A stretch of DNA of 64,000 nucleotides from Rothia gullae (lineage in GTDB: Bacteria > Actinomycetota > Actinomycetes > Actinomycetales > Micrococcaceae): NCBI RefSeq assembly GCF_024294905.1, contig NZ_JANCOC010000001.1, positions 176,599 through 240,598 of the forward strand, written 5' to 3'. A model generated the notes under the pieces. It saw nothing but the letters and a program-made list of their open reading frames with translations. It ran no database searches and was not told where the DNA came from. Position numbers and translations under genes: made by a program. Shown piece after piece: positions 41,480 through 50,300 of the stretch. Position 1 is the first letter of the stretch. Each line of letters starts with the position of its first letter.

Positions 41480-43174
41480 ATGTCTTTTAAAGAAGAGCTT
41501 AAAAAAGCTTTTGAAGGGCAAAACCCTCCGTACCTTTTCGTCGGTTCTGGTTTTTCAAAACGATATCTAGCTTCACCTTCCTGGGGCGAGCTGTTAGAGA
41601 AGATTCGGGCAACTTTAGGGGATTCATATCCGCAAGAGAAATATATTGACCCCAAGGTAACTCCACCAGATTTGCCGGGTTATGCTGAAAAAATGGCAGA
41701 TGATATTAAAAATTTATGGTGGAATTCTGATAGGTATTCGTATATCTACGGGGATAATGAAAACCGAAAAATTGCAGCTGGAGACTATGGTCCATTAAAA
41801 CAAGTTGCATGTCATGTCATTAGTCAGGATTTGTCATTTCCTGATATTTTGAATGGAGATTTTCCTGAAACTGCCCTAAGATATGAGACGCAAAAAGTTT
41901 TGTCTGATGAGCTTGAATTATTCCAGAAAATTAATTCTCCGTGCCTAATTACAACTAACTATGATTCTTTGATTGAAAAACTTCTGGAATATGATGTTTT
42001 TGTGGGGCAGGATGACCTTATTCTGTCCCACACTCAGGGTGTCGGTGAAATTTATAAAATTCATGGCGATATAAATGTTCCGAATTCAATTGTTTTAACT
42101 AAAAGTGACTACGATAGATTTAAAGCGCATGATAAATACTTGCACGCAAAAATTCTTACAATTTTTGCCGAAAACCCGATTGTATTCCTAGGGTACAGCC
42201 TTAGTGATAAAAATATTCAAGAGATTATCCGAGGTATTGTTGATTGTATTGGGGGAAATCAAGAAAAGTATAATTCATTTTCTAGTCGTATATATATTGT
42301 TGATAGGCCTCGGGGCGACTCGTATCCAAGGATTGAACCATGTGAAATCTCCCTTGATGGAATTATATTTAAAGCACGGAAGGTTTATCTAAATAATTAT
42401 CTTGATTTATTTGATGTTTTGGCAAATAACGTGAAATTGCAGGTTCCTGCTAAAACTCTGAAATTCTTTGTGGAAAATCTGTACGACACCTTTAGTGATC
42501 CTCAAAAGTTAAGTAATATTCTTTTGAGGTCTATAGATGAAATTGTGGAGGAAGTTAATAAAGGAAACGGTGAAAAGCTTATTGCTGGGTTGACTTTTAG
42601 TGCTCCACAAGGCACAGGTTTCGGGTCAGGCTTCCAGAGAATGGGTGCGAATACTGTCCGGGATGCATTTATATCGGGTCAGGACTCAAACTGGAATGTC
42701 TATGAATATATAAGGTATTTTTCGACATCGAACAGTGGTAAGTGGTTGCCGATACATCGTTATCTTAATAATATTTCGTTGAAGGATTTTAAATCTAATA
42801 TATCGACAGAAGAAGCTAGTATGCTGTCTGCGGAAGTTAAAAAGGTAACAGTAGATAAGATTAAATCTGCGCAGATTAGCGTTCCTGCTCCGTTGGATGG
42901 AGAATATCAGAGTATCAATCAAGTTGTAAATCTTGGTACTCATAAATATAAAGATAAATCTGGTAAGGAGAAGGGTGTGACGGTTGGGCATATGGGAAGT
43001 ATAATTCTCAAGATGAATGAATCAAAGATTTCTGAAGCTGATTTATTTAAATTCATATCAGGAAATAAGGATAAATTGAAGAAATATAAGTTGGTCTATC
43101 CGAAAATCATCTGCTTATATGATTATATTAAATATGCGGACAATCCTGTGTCTAAACATGTATTAAAACTGTAA
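41480..43174 (+). CDS. SIR2-domain protein linked to the restriction-modification genes
   Basis: A 564-residue protein. Residues 15-300 carry the SIR2-like fold used in anti-phage NADases: YLFVGSGFSKRY (glycine loop, 18-29), LITTNYDSLIEKL (157-168), IYKIHGDI (H195, expected catalytic) and VFLGYSLSDKNIQEII (235-250). The C-terminal 260 residues match no domain I know. ATG 41480 follows AGGAAGG; the frame open to 41453 lies within the endonuclease end. It is far more AT-rich than the two genes before it. Likely NAD+ hydrolase effector that kills or stalls the cell if restriction fails; this is inference from family and position. Confidence 0.85.
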   Translation: MSFKEELKKAFEGQNPPYLFVGSGFSKRYLASPSWGELLEKIRATLGDSYPQEKYIDPKVTPPDLPGYAEKMADDIKNLWWNSDRYSYIYGDNENRKIAAGDYGPLKQVACHVISQDLSFPDILNGDFPETALRYETQKVLSDELELFQKINSPCLITTNYDSLIEKLLEYDVFVGQDDLILSHTQGVGEIYKIHGDINVPNSIVLTKSDYDRFKAHDKYLHAKILTIFAENPIVFLGYSLSDKNIQEIIRGIVDCIGGNQEKYNSFSSRIYIVDRPRGDSYPRIEPCEISLDGIIFKARKVYLNNYLDLFDVLANNVKLQVPAKTLKFFVENLYDTFSDPQKLSNILLRSIDEIVEEVNKGNGEKLIAGLTFSAPQGTGFGSGFQRMGANTVRDAFISGQDSNWNVYEYIRYFSTSNSGKWLPIHRYLNNISLKDFKSNISTEEASMLSAEVKKVTVDKIKSAQISVPAPLDGEYQSINQVVNLGTHKYKDKSGKEKGVTVGHMGSIILKMNESKISEADLFKFISGNKDKLKKYKLVYPKIICLYDYIKYADNPVSKHVLKL

Positions 43175-43389
43175 AGTATTTAATTAGGTTTTTTCACTCC
43201 ATTAATTTTTATTCGCAATTCTATCATGCAGCGCATGATTGTGGATAAAATTGTTATATTCCAAATGGGTGTTCTTTTTTGGGAGTGTCGAAATTAGATG
43301 CATTTATTCTTTGATATTTGTAGATATTATTGAAATATTTTATGACGGGCGGCGGGGCGTACCCGCCGCCCACCCGATAGACTGAAACC
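43175..43389. other. AT-rich right flank of the island, with a GC hairpin before adnA
   Basis: About 170 bases of AT-rich DNA without a gene contain the right copy of CTTTGATATTTG. At 43347-43371 GGGCGGCGGG pairs perfectly with CCCGCCGCCC around a 5-base loop, where host-like sequence resumes. The hairpin may end the island transcript or shield adnA. Confidence 0.6.
43378..43383 (+). promoter_or_regulatory. -10 box of the adnA-like gene (leaderless)
   Basis: TAGACT, spacer GAAACC, ATG at 43390. Confidence 0.6.
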
Positions 43390-46300
43390 ATGACAACCCA
43401 ACTTCTCACCGGCATCCCCGGAACCGGTAAAACCCACCACCTCACCGAACGCGCCCTGCGCTACCTCGCCGACGGCAACGACCCCGCCCGGCTGCTCATC
43501 CTCGCACCCACCCGCACCGCCGCGACCCGCATGCGAGACACCATCGCCGCATCCAGCAACCGCAGCCTCTCCGTAGCACCCACCCGCGCCTGGGCCGCAT
43601 ACGCCTTCGACCTGCTCAAACGAGCCCAAACCCGCGGGCTACTCAGCGGCGTAGAAGGCAACCTCAAACTCCTCTCCGGCCCCGAACAAGACATCATCAT
43701 CGGCGAACTACTCGCCAACCACGCCGAAGGCATCGCACCCGGACCCGCCTGGCCCGACGTACTCCGCGACGCCCTCGCAACCCGCGGATTCCGCCACGAA
43801 ATCCGCGACTTCTTCGACCGCATGGCAGAATACGACCTCACCGCCGAAGACGTACACGCCCTCGCCACCGAACACAACCAGCCCGCCTGGCACGCCCTCG
43901 CCCAACTGCACACCGAATACCGTGCCGTGCGAGCCCTCCGCGCCAAAAACGCCTACGACCCGGCAGTACTCATCAACGACGCCTGCCGGCTACTGCTGCG
44001 CGCCCCCGAATTCCTCGCCGAAGAACGCCGCCGCTACGACCTGATCCTCATCGACGACGTGCAGGAACTCAGCCCCTCCATCTACCGACTGCTGCGCCTC
44101 ATCGCCGCAGAAGTCGCCCCCGCAGACGCCGCGCACCTGACCGAAACCCACCCCGACCTCTTCGCTGAAGGCCCCCAGGTTGTCATGACCTACAGCGACG
44201 AAACCGTCGTCCAGGGCTTCCGAGGCGCCCGCCCCGACCTCGTCACCACCCTGCAGGCAAGCTTCCCCAGCATGCGCACCCGCACGCTCACCACCTCGTA
44301 CCGCCTGCCCGCACTCATGATGTCGCTCGTGGCGGACATTCGCCGCCGCCTGCCACGCTACACCCGGTTCGTACCGCTCACCGCCGAGCAGGAAGGGGTA
44401 AAGAACGGCGCGCAGGAGGGGGTGAAGGACAGCGCAAAGAACAGTGCGCCCGCAACCTTTGGACGCATCAACACCACCCCCGCCGACGAAGCCCTCACCT
44501 GGGGTGCAGCCGACGAACCGCTGCTGCATCTGGGCGCCGACGGCAAAATCCTCGACCCCGCCCACTACCGCACCGCACCCGCCGGCGTGTATAAGTATGC
44601 GCTCTCCAGCTCTCAGGACGAGGCGAACCTCATCGCCCAAATGCTGCTCGAAGAACGCATCTACGGCAACCACCCCTACCGCGAGTCCGCCATCATCGTG
44701 CGTAGCAGCGCGGACGTGGCGCGCATCCGCCGCGTGCTCTCCTCGAACGGTATTCCCACGCGTACCTCCGCGGCGCTCGTGCCGGTGCGTGACGAGCCCG
44801 CCGTACGCCCCTTCCTCGACGCGCTCAGCCTGCTCGTCTACGCCCGTAAGCGCGGTGAGAAGGCGCTCAACCCCGCCGTGCACATGCCCGTTGCAGAAGG
44901 CGCAGAAGGTACGGAGGCGGCGGAGCGTGGTGGCTACGAATCCCTCAGCGCCTCCGAAGCTGAAGAGCTCATGCGCCGAAGCCTCGACGACGTCATCGCC
45001 GAAGAAAGCCGCGCCAACCCCCTCGGCGGTGCGCAGAGCGCCATCACCCTGCTCACCTCCCGACTCGGCGGCGCATCCAGCATGGACGTGCGACGACTCC
45101 GCCAGCAGTTGCGATCCATCGAACTGCAAAGCGGCGGCCACCGCCCCAGCGACGACCTGCTCCTCGGCGCTCTGCTACACCCCGAAACCCTCCCCGAAGA
45201 GGGCGTAGGACGCGCCGTGCACCGCATCGCAGCCGTGCTCTCCGCCGGACGTAAAGCACTCGCCCCCCCCGAATCCACCAGCACCGAAGTGCTCTGGGCA
45301 CTCTGGGAAGCCAGCGGCCTCGAAAAAACCTGGGTCGCCCAGTCGCGCGGCGCAGGCCCCGACGCCGACGCAGCCCACCGAAACCTCGACGCCATGATCG
45401 GTCTCTTCGAAGCCGCCGACCGATTCGACGAGCAGATGCGCGGCGCCGGTGCCGAGCAGTTCCTCGACTTCATCGACGCGCAGGACCTACCCATGGACAC
45501 CCTCGCCGCCCGCGGCGTACGCCAAGACGCGGTCGAGATTCTCACCCCCGCACTCGCCGCAGGTCAATCCTGGCGCACCGTATATGTATGCGGCCTGCAG
45601 GAAGGCACCTGGCCCAACACCACCGTGCGCGGCTCCCTGCTGAGCACCGGCGACCTCGTTGATCTGTGCGATGCGCGCCTCCGCCAGCGCGCACAACAGG
45701 CAGAACAGCAGCCGGGCGAGAGTGAGCAGCCGGTACCGCCCGCCCGCATCCGCAGTTACCCCGAACGCGTGCGCGACACCCGCCACGACGAGCTGCGCAT
45801 GTTCGCCGTCGCCGCCACCCGAGCCAGCACCCGCCTCGTGCTCACCGCCGTGCGCAACGACGATCAGGCACCCGGTGAGTTCTTCGACTTCGTGCTACCC
45901 ACCGACGCTGTCGGCGACTCTACGGACGTACCCATCACCCGCGTGCGCCGCCCCGCCACCCTGCGTTCCCTGGTGGCGGAGCTTCGCCGCACCCTCGTTG
46001 AGGAATCGATGAACGCGATGCGCGCCGAAGACGCTCAGGACGGCGCGCCGATGCACAACGTACCGGAGGATGAGGCTCTCACCCCGGAGGCTTCCGCATA
46101 CCGACTCAATGCCGCCTCCCGCACTCTGGCGCGCCTGGCGAATGCGCAGGCACCCGGCGCCGCACCCGACGACTGGTGGGGCCTGCTACCGCTTTCTAGC
46201 ACGGAGCTGCTTTTTGCGCACCGCCCGGTAGACCACGCTGAGCTGGACGAAAACCACGGCGAAGAACATGGCGAAGAACAGGCTGAAAACCCTGCCGAAA

Positions 46301-47277
46301 ACCCCGCCGAAAACCCCGGCCGCCGCACGATTACGCTCTCGCCCTCGCGCCTGGAAACCATCCACAGCTCCCCGCTGGACTGGCTGGTTTCCGCCGCCCG
46401 CGCGGAAGCCCAGACCGACCTGTCCCGCTCCCTCGGAACGCTCGTTCACGCCATCGCCGAGGAGTACCCGACCGGCACCCTCGAAGAGCTCCAAACCGCC
46501 CTCGACGAGCGCATTAGCTCCCTCGGCGTGCCCGCCCGCAAGGACGACGAAACCGACGAAGAGTACCGCGAGCGCGTGCCTTGGGAATCCTATGCCCTCT
46601 ACGAGCGCGCCAGGCGCATGATTCTGCGTCTGAGCTACTACTACCGGCAGCACATGGGGGATGCCGGCTGGCAGAACCTCGGCGTTGAAGGCTCCTTCGC
46701 GGTGCGTGTGCCCGTGCCCTTCGATCCCGCCGGTGAGGTCGGCGAGCTGGATGCGCTGCTCACCGGTCGTGTGGACCGCCTCGAGGGTACCGCCCCGGCG
46801 GAGGACGGCACCCGACGCTACGCCATTGTTGACCTGAAAACCGGCAAGTCTAAGCCGACCGGATCGGAGATGGAGACGCATCCGCAGCTTGCCGCCTACC
46901 AGATTGCGGTGGAGGCTGGTGTGGGTGAGCAGCTGGAGGAACGCTACCGCGCCGAAGCCGCCGCCTTGGAGGCAGGCGAGCCGCTACCGGATGCCCGCCC
47001 CCAGGAACTGGAATACAACGGCTATACGGGTCATTCCGCAGGCGCGGCGCTCGTGCAGTTGGGCGCCTCGGGCGTGAACGATGAGAGCAAGACTCGTCTG
47101 CAGGTTCAGCCGGCTCTGACGGAGCACGATTCGTGGGCGGCTGAACTGGTGCAGCACGCCGCGGAGCTGATTGCTGGCTCGCAGGTGCAGGCTCGTCACC
47201 GTGAGGGCGGCTATGGGTGCCGTCTGCCGGAGATCTGCCCGATTTGTACGCGCGGCCGCCAGGTGACACAGCCCTAG
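43390..47277 (+). CDS. AdnA-like UvrD-family helicase-nuclease subunit
   Basis: A 1295-residue protein of the AdnAB type, the actinobacterial counterpart of RecBCD/AddAB that resects DNA double-strand ends. N-terminal motor: Walker A GIPGTGKT (8-15), a degenerate Walker B LILIDDVQEL (218-227, DDxQE instead of DExQD), SYRLPALMMSL and VAATRASTRLVL. The C-terminal RecB-type nuclease has IVDLKTGKSK (about 1144) and LAAYQIAVEAG. Cysteines in YGCRLPEICPICTRG (1274-1288) may bind an Fe-S cluster. Weak motor plus good nuclease fits AdnA. A short in-frame AENP repeat lies at about 46280. Confidence 0.8.
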   Translation: MTTQLLTGIPGTGKTHHLTERALRYLADGNDPARLLILAPTRTAATRMRDTIAASSNRSLSVAPTRAWAAYAFDLLKRAQTRGLLSGVEGNLKLLSGPEQDIIIGELLANHAEGIAPGPAWPDVLRDALATRGFRHEIRDFFDRMAEYDLTAEDVHALATEHNQPAWHALAQLHTEYRAVRALRAKNAYDPAVLINDACRLLLRAPEFLAEERRRYDLILIDDVQELSPSIYRLLRLIAAEVAPADAAHLTETHPDLFAEGPQVVMTYSDETVVQGFRGARPDLVTTLQASFPSMRTRTLTTSYRLPALMMSLVADIRRRLPRYTRFVPLTAEQEGVKNGAQEGVKDSAKNSAPATFGRINTTPADEALTWGAADEPLLHLGADGKILDPAHYRTAPAGVYKYALSSSQDEANLIAQMLLEERIYGNHPYRESAIIVRSSADVARIRRVLSSNGIPTRTSAALVPVRDEPAVRPFLDALSLLVYARKRGEKALNPAVHMPVAEGAEGTEAAERGGYESLSASEAEELMRRSLDDVIAEESRANPLGGAQSAITLLTSRLGGASSMDVRRLRQQLRSIELQSGGHRPSDDLLLGALLHPETLPEEGVGRAVHRIAAVLSAGRKALAPPESTSTEVLWALWEASGLEKTWVAQSRGAGPDADAAHRNLDAMIGLFEAADRFDEQMRGAGAEQFLDFIDAQDLPMDTLAARGVRQDAVEILTPALAAGQSWRTVYVCGLQEGTWPNTTVRGSLLSTGDLVDLCDARLRQRAQQAEQQPGESEQPVPPARIRSYPERVRDTRHDELRMFAVAATRASTRLVLTAVRNDDQAPGEFFDFVLPTDAVGDSTDVPITRVRRPATLRSLVAELRRTLVEESMNAMRAEDAQDGAPMHNVPEDEALTPEASAYRLNAASRTLARLANAQAPGAAPDDWWGLLPLSSTELLFAHRPVDHAELDENHGEEHGEEQAENPAENPAENPGRRTITLSPSRLETIHSSPLDWLVSAARAEAQTDLSRSLGTLVHAIAEEYPTGTLEELQTALDERISSLGVPARKDDETDEEYRERVPWESYALYERARRMILRLSYYYRQHMGDAGWQNLGVEGSFAVRVPVPFDPAGEVGELDALLTGRVDRLEGTAPAEDGTRRYAIVDLKTGKSKPTGSEMETHPQLAAYQIAVEAGVGEQLEERYRAEAAALEAGEPLPDARPQELEYNGYTGHSAGAALVQLGASGVNDESKTRLQVQPALTEHDSWAAELVQHAAELIAGSQVQARHREGGYGCRLPEICPICTRGRQVTQP

Positions 47278-47356
47278 TAGCCGCGTACCCTACGTTTACT
47301 TTCGATATCACTCACCCCGAACCTCCCATGAGAATGATCCATGAGGAAGAGGAATC

Positions 47357-50300
47357 ATGACTGACTCTGGCGCATATAGCGCTGATATGCAGGGCACTGC
47401 TACCCCCGGCGCTACTAACCCGGGCACTCGCCCCGGTTCTGGCACCGGTATGCTCACCCCCGCCCAGTGGTGCGAGCACAATAGTTGGCAGCTGCCCAAC
47501 GGCGTGCTCTTCTCTGCTGAATCCGCCGCGAACGACCCCGTTCTGAAGCCTGCCGACTACCGTAGCGCCCTCGACATTGCCGAGATGCTCAACGGCGCCG
47601 ACGGTAAGAAGCCGACCCCCGAGCAGGTCCGCATGATTGAGGCGGGCCCCGCCCCGACCCTCGTCATTGCGGGCGCCGGTTCGGGTAAGACCGCGACCAT
47701 GGTTGACCGCGTGATTTGGCTGGTCGATAACGGGTTTGTGCGCCCTGAAGAGGTACTCGGCGTGACCTTCACCCGCAAGGCGGCAACCGAGCTGCGTAGC
47801 CGTATGCGTGCCGGTCTGAACACGCTACGCCGTAGCCGCCGCGTCGCCCCGACCGATGAGGAGCTGCGCGAAGGCATTGCTGACCCGACCGTGCTCACCT
47901 ACCACTCTTACGCGAATAACCTCGTCAAGGAGTACGGTCTGCGCCTGGGCGTGGAGCAGGACGCGCAGATGCTTGGCGATGCGCAGAAGTGGCAGCTTGC
48001 CGCACAGATTGTGCAGTACTGGGAGGGGGAGCTTCCCCTCGATAAGGACGGCGTGCCGGTGTCTGCGGCGACCATGATTAACCAGATGCTGCAGCTTTCT
48101 GACGAGTGCGCGGAGCACCTGGTGGAGCCGCAACAGGTTATTGACTTCTGCACCGAGCAGTTGACGGCGTATGCGGCGGTGCCCGAGCCTCGCCGTGAGA
48201 CGAAGACTGAGAAGGACGTTCTGAAGGTTCAGCGTCTGCTGCGTAACCGTCGAGTGTACGCGCGCATGGTGATGAGCTACGCCCGCGTGAAGGCGCGCAT
48301 GCAGGTGCTGGATTTTGGCGACCTGATGCGTTTTGCCGCCCGCATTGCGGAGGCAGACCCGGCGATCCGCGAGGGTGAGCGTGCCCGCTTCAAGGTGGTT
48401 CTGCTGGACGAGTTCCAGGACACTTCGCACGCGCAGATGAGCTTGTTCTCCTCAATTTACGGTGCCGATGAGGCGGCGGGTATTCCGGCGCATCCGGTGA
48501 TGGCTGTGGGTGACCCGAAGCAGTCGATTTACGGTTTCCGTGGTGCTTCGGACGGTCAGATGTTCAGTTTCTACCGTCACTTCCCGACCAAGCATGTGCA
48601 GCCGCTGTTCCTGTCTATCGCGTGGCGTAACGACATTTCGGTGCTGAACGCGGCGAACCACGTGGCGGAGAAGCTGAAGGAGGTTCCCGAGTGGGTGCGC
48701 GCCGCCGACGGCGATATTACCGCCGCTCAGGTTCCTGACCTGCGCCCGCGCTGCGCCCTGGTGGGGGAGCCTGGCTCACCCGCCTTTGAGCAGGCTGCCG
48801 CGGGCATGGTGGGGCGCGTTGATTTGACGTACCACGACTCTGACCGCGAGGAGGCTGTGGCTATTGCTGAACGTATTGCGGCGATGCGTGCGCAGGCGGT
48901 GCGCGAGTATGAGAGCGCCTACGCGGCGCATCGTTCCGGTGATGGTTCGGCGCGTCCGCGTCTGAAGATGCCTGAGATTGCGGTGTTGGCGCGTGTACAC
49001 GGTCAGCTGGACCCGATTCGTGTGGAGTGCGAGCGCCTGGGTATTCCGGTGCAGCAGGTGGGTTTGGGCGGTTTGCTCTCCCAGCCGGAAGTTGTGGATT
49101 TGGTGTCGGCGTTGCGTGTGCTGGCTGATCCGAACCGTTCGGATGCCCTGGCGCGCCTGCTGACGGGTGCGCGTTGGCGCCTGGGTGCGGCGGATATGTT
49201 GGCGCTGGGTGATTGGGCGCAGTCGCTGGTGCGTGAGCGTGAACGTGCCCTGCGCGAGCAGATGGCGTTGCGTATGCTCGCCGAGGCTGAAGACGCCGAC
49301 GACGCTGCTGCTATCAACCTGCAGGCAGAGCACCTGCGTGCCGCCCAGGAGCGTCTGGACGAAACCCTCAAGGGAGCGGTGGAGGACTCCTCCGGCTACG
49401 CCTCCCTGATTGAGGCGGTGGAGAACCTGCCGCAGGACGGCGCAGATGGCGAACCGCTCTACGGTGAGCAGTACCGCGGCCGCCGTTTCTCCCCGGTGGC
49501 GCTGGAGCGTCTGCGTGCTTTTGCCGAGCAGATGCGCGTGCTACGTGCCGGTTTGAGCGAGGATTTAGGCACGCTTCTGTACGAGATTGAGCGCACCATG
49601 CTGCTCGATATTGAGCTGGCGGTCCGCCCGGGTACCGACCCGCTGGGTTCACGCGCGAACCTGGACGCTTTCCACGAGGTGGCGGCCGCCTACGGCATGT
49701 CGGCACCTCGTATTAACGCGATGATTTACGCTGGCTCTGACGGCGTGAGCGTGGAGGAGGGCGACCCGGGTGCGCGCCGCTTCCTGCTGTCTTCGGGCGG
49801 CGTGAGCTACGTGATGGGCTTTTTGGCGTGGCTTGAACGCGCCGATGATGAGGAGAAGGGCCTGGCGCTGGGCGCTGTGGAGCCTGACCCGAATGCGGTG
49901 CAGCTGATGACCATGCACGCGGCGAAGGGCCTGGAGTGGGATCATGTGCTTCTGCCGGGCCTGTGCGGTAGTGCGACCGGCGGGCAGACCCCGAACCTGT
50001 GGCAGGTGTCGGCTAATACGGCTCTGCCCTGGCCGCTGCGTGGCGACCGTGAGTACCTTCCCTCAATCCTTGAGACCCCGGAGGAGATTACCGCCTTCGA
50101 GAAGGCGAAGGACCTGGAAGACTACCTGGGCGAGCATAAGGATGATGCCGCCGAGCATGCCGGCATGGAGGACCGCCGCCTCATGTACGTGGCGATGACC
50201 CGTGCCCGTAACCTGCTGGCGTTGAGCGCTTACCGCTGGAAGAGCACCGCCATGCTTCCCCTGCCGGTGCAGCCCTTCTGGGAGGAGCTGATGGAGATGC

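Larger units (their letters stand above)
38732..43320. mobile_element. Defence island with 12-base flanking direct repeats
   Basis: CTTTGATATTTG occurs at 38732-38743 and 43309-43320, both in AT-rich non-coding DNA that brackets a methyltransferase, a restriction endonuclease and a SIR2 protein. The interior is AT-rich compared with host genes on either side, most of all in the SIR2 gene and both flanks. No integrase or transposase is inside, so the repeat may be a target-site duplication or a recombination scar. Insertion is inferred, not proven. Confidence 0.6.
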
